The notes: generated by a model from the sequence alone, not told the origin. Positions 7,680 to 17,217 are shown, numbered from the stretch's first letter. The stretch is DNA of 64,000 nucleotides from Haliscomenobacter sp033763495 (GCF_033763495.1 NZ_JANRKL010000095.1:1-64000); one strand, 5' to 3'. A program made the numbers and translations.

Positions 7680-10082
7680 TCAAGGTACCAATTTCAACTT
7701 ATTGAACTGCACCGACTCAATCTTCCCCTTCGAATAAAACAGTGGAAAGTACTGATCGTTCGCCCACATCTCGAACAAATTGCGGTAATGCGGATGATCA
7801 GGATTACCCGATTGCCCCGGCGTATTCGTCGCCAAGCAATAATCCCAATTCCCGGTATCTACCACCAATCGAAAACTAGCTCCATGAGTCTGGTTGAAAT
7901 TTCCCGAAGTAGCTCCAACTGTTTGGGAGCTTCCACCTCTGGATAGTGGGCCATGATCCAGTTTTTTGCGCAATTCCGGAGCGGCAGCACTACTCAAAGG
8001 ATGGCGGATTAGCACATGTTTGTATTGCTCTTGTCCGTATTTCCATTGACTGCGCCCTTGCCCGGCCAGGCGAGTCTCCAAATTGCGCACGGCAGCCCCG
8101 AGGGCTTTGGTCAGAAAAGTATTCCGATCTTGTACTGGGTTCTTTCCAAATTTTCCGTCAGGCAGCATCAAAAACTCCAATGTGCGATAAACAGGCATTG
8201 TCACCAGGGTGCGGGCCTTCTCCGGCAGAAGCATTTTTTCCAATTGGCTGCGCAATTCCCTTTCCCAGGCATCGTACAGCGTTGCCGCGATGGAATTTTT
8301 TTCCAACTTAAAATCCCATTGCAACAATTGTTGGCGCGCCCATTCTGAGCTGGTATCCGCACAAGGCAAATTGCGCAACAAAGGCACCAGATTCCGCGCA
8401 GGAATGGACAAATAATCCGTTTGCAGGTTCATAAAATCCTGTAAGGTATGCCTCCGCCCTGTACCCAACACCTCCGCACAACGATCGCCCCGATAAGGAT
8501 CAGACCACTTATACCCTATCGCTTCCCAATGCTGATAACCATTGGGGGTGACATTTTCATTGGCGGTAGCCCAAAATCCCTGTTCAGGATTCAACACATT
8601 GGGGCGTTCTAAAATCGGCAAATAGCCATCCCATTCGTAGCGCCCATCCCCAGGTACCGGCACCAAACCGCTGTGCTGCCGACGAATTGGGGAAATGCCC
8701 ACCGCCTGCCAGCCAATATTGCCAGCCCGATCGGCCCAAATCATGTTTTCAGCAGGAATATGACTGAATCGACATGCCTGTCGAAATTCTTCCCAATTTT
8801 TGGCCTGGCCCATGCGCAAACTGGCCAAATACGGCGCGCCTCCTACCTCCAGCCAGGCGCAACGAACAGCACAAGCCGTTTTAAGGTTCCGATCTTCGTG
8901 AACCACGGGGCCGTGATGGGTGTATTTGTGTTCCACAATCACGGGAGCGCGGCCCTTGACCCGGATGGTGTCTTTAATGATGCGCATGCTCCGCCACTCG
9001 GTCCCAACTTTGTACAAGTTGGGATTGTTGGGGTGGGTTTCGTATACGTATAAATCTTCGGCATCGGTTGCATAAATGGTGAGTCCCCAGGCTCCGTATT
9101 CATTGTGGCCGATCGATACGCCGGGAATCACTGGCTCACCTCCCCCAATCACATTCCAGCCTGGTCCCACCAGGTGTGTCATGTAGCGCAAGGAAGGTGT
9201 AGAAATGGCCCGGTGGGGGTCATTTGCCAACATGGGGAAACCACTTTGGGTCAATTTGCCACTGACAATCCAGTTGTTGCTACCCACATTGGCGCTGCGA
9301 TCAGCCTGAGCCGTTAGGTATTCCTGAGTTTCGAGGGCCGCCAGATTGGCGTAATTCTGTGGGTTGGGGTTGCGAATTGCCCCGATTAAATCTTCGGGTT
9401 TGAACCTGAGGGGTTCCCGGAAAGCTTTGTACAAGTGGAGAACATCCTGCTGGAAAAGTGCCACCGGGATTTTGGGGTCAAGGTGCAAATCGGGTTCCTT
9501 GGGGTGAAACCACTGTAGTTCTTTCAATTTGTCAGCACCAAGAAGGGCAATAGCCCGGGCATTGTTTAATTCATCACTGACATTTTCCAACAACCCCTGG
9601 TGGCGGGAGATGACGATTTCGGGTGTCCATAAGCCCGGTTTGATGCCCAGTAGCTTGAACTCCAGAGGCAACAAGTCCGGTTTGGCCTGGGTTTGTGCAA
9701 TCCAGGCATTTACTCCTGCCACAAATGCAGTGATGATTTGTTTTCCCCGGGGGTGGTAATGGGCCATTTCCTGCTCCATATCCCCTCGAAAGCGGAAGAG
9801 CCGGGCACCCCGGTCGCGGTCTAGTTCACGTTCGCCCAAAATTTCAGCGACAGTTCCTGTGGCTTGCCTGCGCCAGATTTCAAACTGAAACGTACGGTCG
9901 CGGGCAGCATAAAAACCCTGGGCAAAGAATAAATCATGCTCGGTTAGGGCATAAATATGGGGAACACCCCATTGATCCGTGATGATTTCCACGGCCTGGT
10001 CCAGTTGAGGAAGTTTGAGTTGTTCCTGGGCCTGAATGTTGGTAAGGGCTAAAAGAAGGAGGAGAAAAATGCTGTGTTTCAT
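7680..10082 (-). CDS. Penicillin acylase family protein (Ntn hydrolase), secreted
   Basis: This 800-residue precursor belongs to the penicillin G acylase/acylase II family, periplasmic amidases cut by self-processing to expose a catalytic N-terminal Ser. The signal peptide is MKHSIFLLLLLALTNIQAQ. The alpha-chain region has WGVPHIYALTEHDLFFAQGF. The processing site and nucleophile are in ANVGSNNWIVSG (Ser268), followed by LANDPH. Length is normal for the family. Members act on beta-lactams, acyl-homoserine lactones or acylated amines; the substrate here is unknown. A second, distinct family member lies at 32370-34811. Confidence 0.9.
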   Translation of the reverse strand: MKHSIFLLLLLALTNIQAQEQLKLPQLDQAVEIITDQWGVPHIYALTEHDLFFAQGFYAARDRTFQFEIWRRQATGTVAEILGERELDRDRGARLFRFRGDMEQEMAHYHPRGKQIITAFVAGVNAWIAQTQAKPDLLPLEFKLLGIKPGLWTPEIVISRHQGLLENVSDELNNARAIALLGADKLKELQWFHPKEPDLHLDPKIPVALFQQDVLHLYKAFREPLRFKPEDLIGAIRNPNPQNYANLAALETQEYLTAQADRSANVGSNNWIVSGKLTQSGFPMLANDPHRAISTPSLRYMTHLVGPGWNVIGGGEPVIPGVSIGHNEYGAWGLTIYATDAEDLYVYETHPNNPNLYKVGTEWRSMRIIKDTIRVKGRAPVIVEHKYTHHGPVVHEDRNLKTACAVRCAWLEVGGAPYLASLRMGQAKNWEEFRQACRFSHIPAENMIWADRAGNIGWQAVGISPIRRQHSGLVPVPGDGRYEWDGYLPILERPNVLNPEQGFWATANENVTPNGYQHWEAIGYKWSDPYRGDRCAEVLGTGRRHTLQDFMNLQTDYLSIPARNLVPLLRNLPCADTSSEWARQQLLQWDFKLEKNSIAATLYDAWERELRSQLEKMLLPEKARTLVTMPVYRTLEFLMLPDGKFGKNPVQDRNTFLTKALGAAVRNLETRLAGQGRSQWKYGQEQYKHVLIRHPLSSAAAPELRKKLDHGPLSRGGSSQTVGATSGNFNQTHGASFRLVVDTGNWDYCLATNTPGQSGNPDHPHYRNLFEMWANDQYFPLFYSKGKIESVQFNKLKLVP

Positions 10083-10164
10083 GTGGCTAACTTTGAGTAC
10101 TAATCCTCGGTAAGTATAGCCAAAAAAGCAGAAAAATCAAGTAAAACAGGCTTAAAGCAAGTGA

Positions 10165-10593
10165 TTATTTTTTCTTACCATGACCATTTCCTGGATGTAC
10201 AGCTTTGGTTGGATGTACTTTGACCGGAGCGGAGGCGTCGGCCACCGCATACTTTGGTCTAAAACGGATTTGGTGTTCGCTATTGTAAATTTGTGGGTTG
10301 TCGATGTCAATGTCCAATTCAAATTTGGAGGCATTGAGCAGGTTGATATTGCCCAACCGAGCAGGTAAATCCACTGTAACGGTCCATTTGCCTGCCTGAA
10401 AATGGATGTAAACCCTCTTTTCGATGTCAAAATAAAAGTTGTACTCGGGGAAATACACATGCCTGGTTTTGGCGCGAAAGCCATGTGCGGGTGCCCAAGG
10501 TGGTGGCCCCTGGCCATTACTTTTGCTTTGAGCAGCTATTTCAGTACTCAAAACCAGGCTTACAAGGGCACATAGGAGTAGTTTATAGATCAT
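10165..10593 (-). CDS. Secreted hypothetical protein of a Bacteroidota family
   Basis: This 142-residue protein has a signal peptide (MIYKLLLCALVSLVLSTEIAAQ) and then PPPWAPAHGFRAKTRHVYFP, which I recognise as typical of small uncharacterised Bacteroidota exported proteins. The middle (NFYFDIEKRVYIHFQAGKW) looks like beta strands. The C-terminus is rich in Pro, His, Gly and Lys. The gene sits 11 bases after the phosphoesterase stop on the same strand, so the two may be cotranscribed. No catalytic motif is visible and no function is assigned. Confidence 0.75.
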   Translation of the reverse strand: MIYKLLLCALVSLVLSTEIAAQSKSNGQGPPPWAPAHGFRAKTRHVYFPEYNFYFDIEKRVYIHFQAGKWTVTVDLPARLGNINLLNASKFELDIDIDNPQIYNSEHQIRFRPKYAVADASAPVKVHPTKAVHPGNGHGKKK

Positions 10594-10604
10594 ATGTTTA
10601 CTTT

Positions 10605-11228
10605 TTATACATCAAAAACGACAGGATCGTGTGCTATGGTGTACCGCAGGTCCAAAATACTTGCATTGATGTATAAGGTTTCACCGACCTGCCGAGTTCC
10701 ATAAGCTTCGTGAATGTGCCCACACAAATGCACTTTAGGGGCAATCCGCTGAATAACCGGGAGCAAGTCTTCGCAACCGACCAACGCACCACTCACTATT
10801 CGGTCATGGATGCCATAAACTGGCCCATGAGTAATGACGATGTCGCTGTTGGCAGGAATCAGTTCCCAGTGTTTTCGGATATCAGCACCTCTTTGGCGGT
10901 TAAAGGCCCAGTCGTAAAACCAGGGTTGAATGGGGGAACCCCAGATTTTGATGCCTTCAACTTCCACTCCGGAATCGTTCAGGTAAATCAGGTTATCGGG
11001 AATCAAGGCCTGAATTTCTGAGGCTGAGGCATTTTCAAAAAAGAAATCGTGATTGCCCGCAATGAATATTTTGTAGGCATAGTCAAGGCCGGAAAACCAA
11101 TCCAAAAATCGTTCCACTTCGGCCTTCAGGCCCCGTGAAGACACATCGCCAGCGTGCAAAATGACATCACCCGGCGGCAGGTCAAATTGGTGTTTGCCAT
11201 GGGTATCGGAAATAGCTACAAAACGCAT
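10605..11228 (-). CDS. Calcineurin-like metallophosphoesterase
   Basis: This 207-residue protein carries the complete binuclear metallophosphatase motif set: AISDTHGKH near residue 5 (D-x-H), VILHAGDVSSRG (GD), FIAGNHDFFFE (GNHD), ITHGPVYGIHD and VHLCGHIHEAYG (GHxH). It lacks a signal peptide and is probably cytoplasmic. Such small phosphoesterases hydrolyse phosphodiesters or phosphomonoesters; the substrate is unknown. Its start lies seven bases beyond the stop of the LuxC-like gene on the same strand, so they probably form an operon running leftwards into the hypothetical protein at 10165. Confidence 0.9.
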   Translation of the reverse strand: MRFVAISDTHGKHQFDLPPGDVILHAGDVSSRGLKAEVERFLDWFSGLDYAYKIFIAGNHDFFFENASASEIQALIPDNLIYLNDSGVEVEGIKIWGSPIQPWFYDWAFNRQRGADIRKHWELIPANSDIVITHGPVYGIHDRIVSGALVGCEDLLPVIQRIAPKVHLCGHIHEAYGTRQVGETLYINASILDLRYTIAHDPVVFDV

Positions 11229-11234
11229 TCTGAT

Positions 11235-12254
11235 CTAATTTAAGCTGAGCAAAAAGGCCATACTATCTACTCCATCAGGATAATCCCAAAGGGAAGGCTC
11301 CTGCGATTTACCAAACGCGAAAGTTTTGGCTTTTAACACATTGGGCTGGGCAATAATGCATTGAATGGCTTCCGCCTGGCGCTCCAATTCGATTTCTACA
11401 GCCTCTAGCGAATCGTAATATTCGTAATGCAGGGAAGCAATCCGTGAATGTAGGGAAGCTTCTTCGATCATCAAAATGCAACCGTTGGCCTGGTATTGCA
11501 CTTTATTGAGGATGTACAGCGCAAAATTGTAGTCAAAATTGTTCTTGTACTTCTGGTGCAAAATGATGTCGCGGTATTCGTGCAAAGCCTCCAAAAGGGG
11601 AACAAAATCATACCCTCTGGGCAAATACAACTTAGCAACGTTGCGGCAGCCCAAACCAAAGTAACGAAAGACATCATGCCCCAATTCATGCAACTCATCT
11701 GTACTTTCGTTGCCTGTCAATACGGCAACCCCATTGCGGTTTTTGCGGATGATGTTGGGGTATTTGCCAAAATAGGATTCAAAATAACGCGCAGAATTGT
11801 TGCTGCCTGTGGCAATCACGGCATCCATTTCCAGAAGTCGTTCGGTGATTTCAAAATACGCCGTGGTAGCTGGGTCTATTTTTTCCAGCAATTTCAACAA
11901 ATATGGCAGGAGGTAAGGATCTTTTTCCGACAGCTTAATTTTGGCCTTGTGCCCAGCAACAAACACACACAATACATCATGGAAACCTACCAAGGGTAAA
12001 TTGCCCGCCATAACCAGCCCTACAGTTTTCATGGTGGTTTCGGCGGGGATAGTATAGCTGCTCAGCCATTCTTCCAGCGCAGCAGCAGCTAAAAATTGTT
12101 CAGCAATGGCAGCAATAGCCCGCTCCTGGTTTTCTGTGGTGAACCAGGGGTTGTGGTGCGAGGTACGATGGATGACGGCTTTGAGGTAGTCGTCTTCACC
12201 GCGTAGGTGTTCACCGAATTGAATTGCTGCCTGTATACGTTGTGAAAGCGTCAT
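11235..12254 (-). CDS. Acyl-CoA reductase, LuxC family
   Basis: This 339-residue protein resembles the fatty acyl-CoA/acyl-protein reductase LuxC, an aldehyde-dehydrogenase-fold enzyme that turns activated fatty acids into aldehydes. Seen are GLVMAGNLPLVGFHDVLCVF (cofactor region near residue 80), AVIATGSNNSARYFE, RKNRNGVAVLTGNES and FGLGCRNVAKLYLP, whose Cys is the probable acylated nucleophile. The start MTLSQRIQAA at 12254 is preferred because the upstream frame lies inside a palindromic repeat. There are no lux luciferase genes nearby. In Bacteroidota such genes are common and their product is not established. Confidence 0.88.
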   Translation of the reverse strand: MTLSQRIQAAIQFGEHLRGEDDYLKAVIHRTSHHNPWFTTENQERAIAAIAEQFLAAAALEEWLSSYTIPAETTMKTVGLVMAGNLPLVGFHDVLCVFVAGHKAKIKLSEKDPYLLPYLLKLLEKIDPATTAYFEITERLLEMDAVIATGSNNSARYFESYFGKYPNIIRKNRNGVAVLTGNESTDELHELGHDVFRYFGLGCRNVAKLYLPRGYDFVPLLEALHEYRDIILHQKYKNNFDYNFALYILNKVQYQANGCILMIEEASLHSRIASLHYEYYDSLEAVEIELERQAEAIQCIIAQPNVLKAKTFAFGKSQEPSLWDYPDGVDSMAFLLSLN

Positions 12255-12271
12255 CTTTTTTGGATTCTTTC

Positions 12272-12453
12272 GGCCTCCCACGGATTCATCCGTGGGAGGC
12301 CACACAACAAAACCAACCCACGAATTTATTCGTGGGAGCTTAGTCGTGGGGACATATCTGAGGATGATCCTCTTGTGTCTGTCTATATCTTTTTTCCCAC
12401 GAATGAATTCGTGGGCTCGTTTCTGTGTGCCTCCCCACGGCTAAAGCCATGGG
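12272..12453. repeat. Cluster of four small palindromes (CCCACGaat...attCGTGGG type)
   Basis: Four palindromes occupy the gap between the LuxC-like start and the rluD stop. They are 12272-12301 (14-bp arms, GGCCTCCCACGGAT), 12317-12336 (CCCACGAAT/ATTCGTGGG), 12396-12415 (same arms, different centre) and 12434-12453 (CCCACGGCT/AGCCATGGG, one mismatch). They are related in their CCCACG ends and differ in the centre. This is like REP-type repeats. No transposase is next to them. Confidence 0.8.
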
Positions 12454-12456
12454 TTG

Positions 12457-13557
12457 CTAAAGCTGACTCATGTTCCCTTTTGCCGAAGATTTTCGGCCCT
12501 CCAGATACACCCGCCAATGCTCCAGGGCTCCTTTAAAATCGTCGGGCAGCTCGGATTCAAAGTGCATAAATTTATTGGTGCGCGGATGAACGAATCCCAA
12601 TGACTTGGCATGCAAGGCATGGCGAGGCAAAAGGTCGAACATGTGGTCCACAAAAGTTTTGTATTTGCTAAAGACGGTGCCTTTCAATATCTCGTCGCCT
12701 CCATACTTTTCGTCATTGAACAAGGTGTGCCCGAGGTATTTCATGTGCACCCGGATTTGATGCGTACGGCCAGTTTCAAGCGTACACTTGATCAAACTCA
12801 CGTAATACAAACGTTCGAGTACTTCGTAATGGGTAACCGCCCACTTGCCCTGGTCGCCTTCCGGAAACACCGTAAAATCCTTGCGGAAGCGAGGGTGACG
12901 CCCCACATGGGCGTTGATGGTACCCCGATCCTCTTCCGGCTCACCCCAAACCAGCGCGTAATAAGTCCGCTCAATGGTATGGTAAAAAAATTGCTTGGCC
13001 AAATGACTAAGCGCAAATTCATTCTTGGCCACCACCAAAAGGCCGGAAGTATTTTTGTCGATGCGGTGGACCAGGCCTACCCGTTCCTGGAAATTACCTG
13101 TCGACAATTGATTCGGATCGAGTTTGAGGTGATATGCCAGTGCATTGACGAGGGTGCCCCGAAAGTGCCCAACCCCAGGATGCACTACCAGGCCCGGGGG
13201 TTTATTGACCACCAATAAGTCCTCGTCCTCATATATCACTGAAAGGGGAATATTCTGTGGTACAATGCGGTATTTATCGGTGGTAGATTTGGGCAAAATC
13301 AAGGTAATTTTTTGCCCGGGTTTGATCTTGAAATTAGGTTTAATTTCCTGGTCATTGACCAATACAGAACCGGTTTTGATGGCATTTTGCACCCGATTGC
13401 GGGACACATCCCCGATTCGATCCATCACAAACTTGTCTATCCGCAAAGGTGATTGCTTTGCATCAACCTCAATAATCCGATGCTCGTAAAATTCGTCGGT
13501 GAGGCTGTCGGAATACTGATGATTATTGTCTTCTGGTTCAATTCGTTCCTGCTCCAT
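12457..13557 (-). CDS. rluD: Large-subunit rRNA pseudouridine synthase, RluD family
   Basis: This protein of about 366 residues isomerises specific uridines in 23S rRNA. An S4 RNA-binding domain (LRIDKFVMDRIGDVSRNRVQ to VLVNDQEIKPNFKIKPG) precedes the catalytic domain. The catalytic aspartate lies in GLVHRIDKNTSGLLVVAK, with VNKPPGLVVHPG before it and LETGRTHQIRVHMKYLGH after it. The frame is open up to an ATG at 13587. However, a well-spaced promoter with its -7 box at 13585-13592 would begin transcription below that codon, so MEQERIEPED at 13557 is the likely start. Confidence 0.92.
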   Translation of the reverse strand: MEQERIEPEDNNHQYSDSLTDEFYEHRIIEVDAKQSPLRIDKFVMDRIGDVSRNRVQNAIKTGSVLVNDQEIKPNFKIKPGQKITLILPKSTTDKYRIVPQNIPLSVIYEDEDLLVVNKPPGLVVHPGVGHFRGTLVNALAYHLKLDPNQLSTGNFQERVGLVHRIDKNTSGLLVVAKNEFALSHLAKQFFYHTIERTYYALVWGEPEEDRGTINAHVGRHPRFRKDFTVFPEGDQGKWAVTHYEVLERLYYVSLIKCTLETGRTHQIRVHMKYLGHTLFNDEKYGGDEILKGTVFSKYKTFVDHMFDLLPRHALHAKSLGFVHPRTNKFMHFESELPDDFKGALEHWRVYLEGRKSSAKGNMSQL

Positions 13558-13584
13558 TACTCCGACTCTTGAATATTTAAAAGG

Positions 13585-13616
13585 CAAAGGTACATTTAAG
13601 TAAGCACACCTACAAA
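13585..13616 (-). promoter_or_regulatory. rluD promoter (TTTG-N20-TACCTTTG)
   Basis: On the minus strand TTTG (13616-13613), a 20-base spacer and TACCTTTG (13592-13585) form a full Bacteroidota promoter. It overlaps the upstream ATG at 13587, so it decides the rluD start in favour of 13557. Confidence 0.7.
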
Positions 13617-13716
13617 CTCAAGTGGGGAGATTACATTTTCATTTTACACATAGATATTTATTTTTTCCTCAATCGTTACAAACCAAAACGAAGTAAATCG
13701 ACGTTATTTCCACAAA

Positions 13717-14571
13717 ATGAGTTTTATGAACCAAATAAAAATCAGCCTGGCACTTGGATTGGGCTTATTGATAGTCAACAATTTACAAGCGCAAAATCCC
13801 ACCCCGCAACAAAATCAGGATATTAACCTGCGCAGCACGCAAGCAGCGGCGTTTGGGGTTCAGGACCAAAGATTAATCGATATGATGATGCCCTTCGTAA
13901 AGGGAGTAGGGCGCAACATCACCAGCCTGGATAACTTGCGCGAACAAAGTGTAAAACCCTTTATGATGCCCGTTAGGGAGATCGAACAGGTAGGTACCGA
14001 AATGAGTTACACGCTGGCCGCATGCCTGGAATTCTACTACAATCAGGACAATAACTACAAAATCAACCTCAGCCCGGACTTCATTACCCTCAATCTGCTG
14101 GGGCAAAACCGAGGGCTACAATTTAAAGACGCCTTTCAGTTTTTATCACAAAACGGAACCGTAGATTCAGCCATTTTGCCCTATGGCTCACAAAAACTGA
14201 CCAATGCAGTGTACAATGCCAGCAAGTTTCGCATCACCAATTACCTGCACATTTTCACGCCATTGACCAAGTCGCTGCAAAAAATCTTTGAAATCCGGAA
14301 AGCATTGGTAAGAGGAAATCCGGTCATTGTAGAGTTCAACGCTGATCCAAGTCTGCTTCAGGCCAATGGCAAAGACATCTGGATGCCAACCGGTGTACCT
14401 TCACAAGTGTACCCGATGGCAGTGGTGAGTTTTAATGAGGACAAACGGATGATCGAACTGATGAGTCCCTGGGGTAGCGACTGGGGTCGTGCGGGATACA
14501 TCTGGATTTCTTACGATCATTTTGGACAATTGGCTCAAAACGGTTTTGTGGTATTGCCCATCGGGCAGTAA
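13717..14571 (+). CDS. Secreted papain-like (C1 fold) protein lacking catalytic residues
   Basis: This 284-residue protein has a signal peptide (ISLALGLGLLIVNNLQAQ) and the outline of a C1 papain fold. MPVREIEQVGTEMSYTLAA (85-102) corresponds to the QGxCGSCWAF helix of papain. SPWGSDWGRAGYIWISY (250-266) corresponds to NSWGxxWGxxGY. VYPMAVVSF corresponds to the GHAV strand. By this alignment the catalytic Cys is Glu95, the His is Met234, the Asn is Ser250 and the oxyanion Gln is Ile89. It should therefore be non-proteolytic, perhaps a binding or scaffold protein. It stands alone with its own terminator. Confidence 0.75.
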   Translation: MSFMNQIKISLALGLGLLIVNNLQAQNPTPQQNQDINLRSTQAAAFGVQDQRLIDMMMPFVKGVGRNITSLDNLREQSVKPFMMPVREIEQVGTEMSYTLAACLEFYYNQDNNYKINLSPDFITLNLLGQNRGLQFKDAFQFLSQNGTVDSAILPYGSQKLTNAVYNASKFRITNYLHIFTPLTKSLQKIFEIRKALVRGNPVIVEFNADPSLLQANGKDIWMPTGVPSQVYPMAVVSFNEDKRMIELMSPWGSDWGRAGYIWISYDHFGQLAQNGFVVLPIGQ

Positions 14572-14593
14572 TTTACTACTTGCGTTTTCAAGC

Positions 14594-14632
14594 AAAAAAG
14601 CCAGGGTGCACAGTCGGCCACCTGGCTTTTTT
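14594..14632 (+). terminator. Intrinsic terminator after the papain-like gene
   Basis: AAAAAAGCCAGG (14594-14605) pairs perfectly with CCTGGCTTTTTT (14621-14632), giving a stable hairpin ending in a U-run, 22 bases after the stop codon. Confidence 0.85.
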
Positions 14633-14754
14633 GTTTGAAAATTTAACACACAAAATACGAGTTTATTTGAAAAAGCAATTTACTTTTACACATACAAAGT
14701 CTTGCCCATCAATTGGTCTGAATTAGAATTTATACACATCATAATTCCATTTAA

Positions 14755-17217
14755 ATGCTGACCCGACCCATGTCCCGGCTGTTGCTCTGCCTTGTGGCTT
14801 TTTTGATTTCCATGATTTGCTTAAAAGCCCAGAATGATTGCAATTGTAGCCAATTCCCCGTTTTGCAAGTAAAATCAAAATGCTACTTTGTCCTGAGCAA
14901 AGCAGACTTGGGTATTTCCAAATGCACAGATTCTTACATTGTAGTTCAGGATGGAAAAACCAAAAACCGGGATACCATTGACGCACCCGGCACATTTGAT
15001 TACAACCTTTATTCCAAAGATGGCCGTTTATTGTGCATCGGCAAAGTAACCGCGGTGGGGGCTTATGGACCACAATTGGATTCGGTACAATTTTCGAAGG
15101 ACACCTTACCTTTTACGATAAATTTCGAAAAATTATACTGCCAATCGATTGGTTTATTAGGTACAAATGCCTCTCCAAAATCCTGCTACACATTTCGCTA
15201 TACTGCCGATGGCAAACTGGTCGAAACTGACTTCATTGCAGATACTGTTCCCAACCTCGGGCTTCCTTTTTTTAGCATGGGTTGTCATGCACTTACTCCC
15301 TGTGGAATCACAGCCAGAATTGATGATCGAATTGAATACCCCGATTGTAAAACCAGCCTGCAATCTGGTCTATTTGCAAACATCAAAAGAACCTGGTTGG
15401 CCAGAGCTTGTATCAACCAGCCAGAAACCCCCTTTGCCACTCAGTACATACCCATTCGCCGACCAACTAAAAAAGACCTGCAATGGAGTATTCCCATTTT
15501 TAAAACCAAAGAATTGACGGTGCAATACGGCGATTGTACTTTGGATAAAAGCCAAATTCCCCTTGAATCCATCATCCCGGTGGTAGGAAAGGAACAGGCC
15601 AAAATGAATGGCCAGGTTTTGGGTTTGCAGTATAGTTACGCGCTGAGTGAAAAAATCGATACAGTTTGCAACAAAACCGGGCTGAAATTGCGTAGAACCT
15701 ACCTCATTTATGATGAATGTAAAGATCAGGTGATCGATACCTTTGTGGCAAATTTCATCCCAGGAGCATCTACGAAAGAATCGATCGTGGCAAATGATGC
15801 CGTAGTCAGGGTCAATTTGCCAAAGGATGTTTGTTCACTAAAAATTCCCAATCGAATCGACACCATAAAAAAGCTGCTGAACTTGACCATCAACCCAAAT
15901 TGTCCCATTTCATTCATCAATTGGAGGGTGGTAGTACTCAGTGCACCCGGACAAAGGCCTTTTTCCAACCCCATCGAAGTTAAGCCCGACAACGACTCCT
16001 TGCGCATCTTTGCAGGAAAGTACAAGATTTACTTCGCGATGCTGGACAGTTGTCAAAATTTGTATACCAAAACGATTGATTTTTCGGTGAAAGAGCCTGG
16101 AACGCTAAATGTGACCTGTCCCGCTCCCTTTGGCATCAATTTGATTCCTGTTGGAGGGGTCTACGAACGGAGAAACCTTTCTGGCAAAACGGATCGACAG
16201 GCTTGTGGGTTGATTGGTGGTTTGCGCAGAATCGTTTCGCCAGACTGTGTAAATAATTACCTTCTGACCGACTACAATTCTGACCGAGATCTTGATATTT
16301 TGGAACACTTTGAATTGATCAAAACGGGCCCATTTGCTGGCCAGTACTACACCCCCTGGTCCGATTTTCTGATTGCATTCAGCTGCGACAACAACAAAAG
16401 GGTTTATTACGAGTCGCGCCTTGTTTCTGGAAGTGGTAAGGAAGGCATATGTTCCAGTTATTTTGATGTAGGTGCTCCGACCAATTTATCCGCAAAAATC
16501 GAAGTGGACAAGGTAGTGGCCAAGCCTGGAAGAAGCACCTGTGTCCCTATTCGGGTAAGTGGGTTTAACGAAATGATCGCCGTACAATTTAATGTAAAAT
16601 TTGATCCAGCAGCCCTTTCCTTCGATTCGATTCATTTGCCCCCTCATGGTATTAATGTTTTGCATTCCAAACCTGGCAAAACCACTGACCACATCATTTT
16701 TTCCTGGGTTTACAATGGTACCAAGACTGCTTCTTTAAACAATCAAGCCATTTTGCTGGAAGTGTGTTTTAGCCCTAAAGTACTGGGCAGCAGCAAAATC
16801 TGGGTCGACACTACAGCTACCCTGGAGTGGATTGACCGGACGGAAGGCAATTACAACATCAAAACCCAGGTGGGCGAATTCCAGGTACTCAAGCCGGGTG
16901 ACTACCAAAGTCCCATTCGGGAAATCCAAAATTCCAGCCCCTTAGATGTTCAAACTGACAAACAAAAAATCCCCGACATCAAGGTATTCCCCAACCCAAG
17001 CCAGGATAAAGTCTTTATCAGTTTGCCCGCATCCTGGACTCCAGAAGGCAAAATTGTGTTGAAAGACTTGCAGGGACGGGTGCTTAAACGTCAGGAAATA
17101 AACACATCACTCACTACATTCGGCTTGGGAGATCAAGTTCCAAATGGGGTCCATCTGTTGGAAGTACAAAGCCAAAATCAAGTTTGGACGCAAAGTCTGG
17201 TTGTCCTTAAGCCATAG
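14755..17217 (+). CDS. Large secreted protein with cohesin-like domain and T9SS type A sorting domain
   Basis: This 820-residue protein has an N-terminal signal peptide (LLLCLVAFLISMICLKAQ). Its first 570 residues are Cys-containing and match nothing I recognise (NDCNCSQFPVLQVKSKCYFV onward). Residues about 575-715 resemble a cohesin-type beta sandwich (VAKPGRSTCVPIRVSGF, then VQFNVKFDPAALSFDSI). The last 80 residues are a type IX secretion sorting domain (IKVFPNPSQDKVFISLPASW, VLKDLQGRVLKRQ, PNGVHLLEVQS). The product should pass through the T9SS to the surface or medium, where the sorting domain is removed. The stop overlaps the convergent AraC-type gene by 11 bases. Confidence 0.85.
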   Translation: MLTRPMSRLLLCLVAFLISMICLKAQNDCNCSQFPVLQVKSKCYFVLSKADLGISKCTDSYIVVQDGKTKNRDTIDAPGTFDYNLYSKDGRLLCIGKVTAVGAYGPQLDSVQFSKDTLPFTINFEKLYCQSIGLLGTNASPKSCYTFRYTADGKLVETDFIADTVPNLGLPFFSMGCHALTPCGITARIDDRIEYPDCKTSLQSGLFANIKRTWLARACINQPETPFATQYIPIRRPTKKDLQWSIPIFKTKELTVQYGDCTLDKSQIPLESIIPVVGKEQAKMNGQVLGLQYSYALSEKIDTVCNKTGLKLRRTYLIYDECKDQVIDTFVANFIPGASTKESIVANDAVVRVNLPKDVCSLKIPNRIDTIKKLLNLTINPNCPISFINWRVVVLSAPGQRPFSNPIEVKPDNDSLRIFAGKYKIYFAMLDSCQNLYTKTIDFSVKEPGTLNVTCPAPFGINLIPVGGVYERRNLSGKTDRQACGLIGGLRRIVSPDCVNNYLLTDYNSDRDLDILEHFELIKTGPFAGQYYTPWSDFLIAFSCDNNKRVYYESRLVSGSGKEGICSSYFDVGAPTNLSAKIEVDKVVAKPGRSTCVPIRVSGFNEMIAVQFNVKFDPAALSFDSIHLPPHGINVLHSKPGKTTDHIIFSWVYNGTKTASLNNQAILLEVCFSPKVLGSSKIWVDTTATLEWIDRTEGNYNIKTQVGEFQVLKPGDYQSPIREIQNSSPLDVQTDKQKIPDIKVFPNPSQDKVFISLPASWTPEGKIVLKDLQGRVLKRQEINTSLTTFGLGDQVPNGVHLLEVQSQNQVWTQSLVVLKP

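Noticed and set aside
12272..12453. CRISPR array
   Set aside because: There are only four units, spacing is irregular (16 to 60 bases), each unit is itself a palindrome with a different centre, and no cas gene is near.
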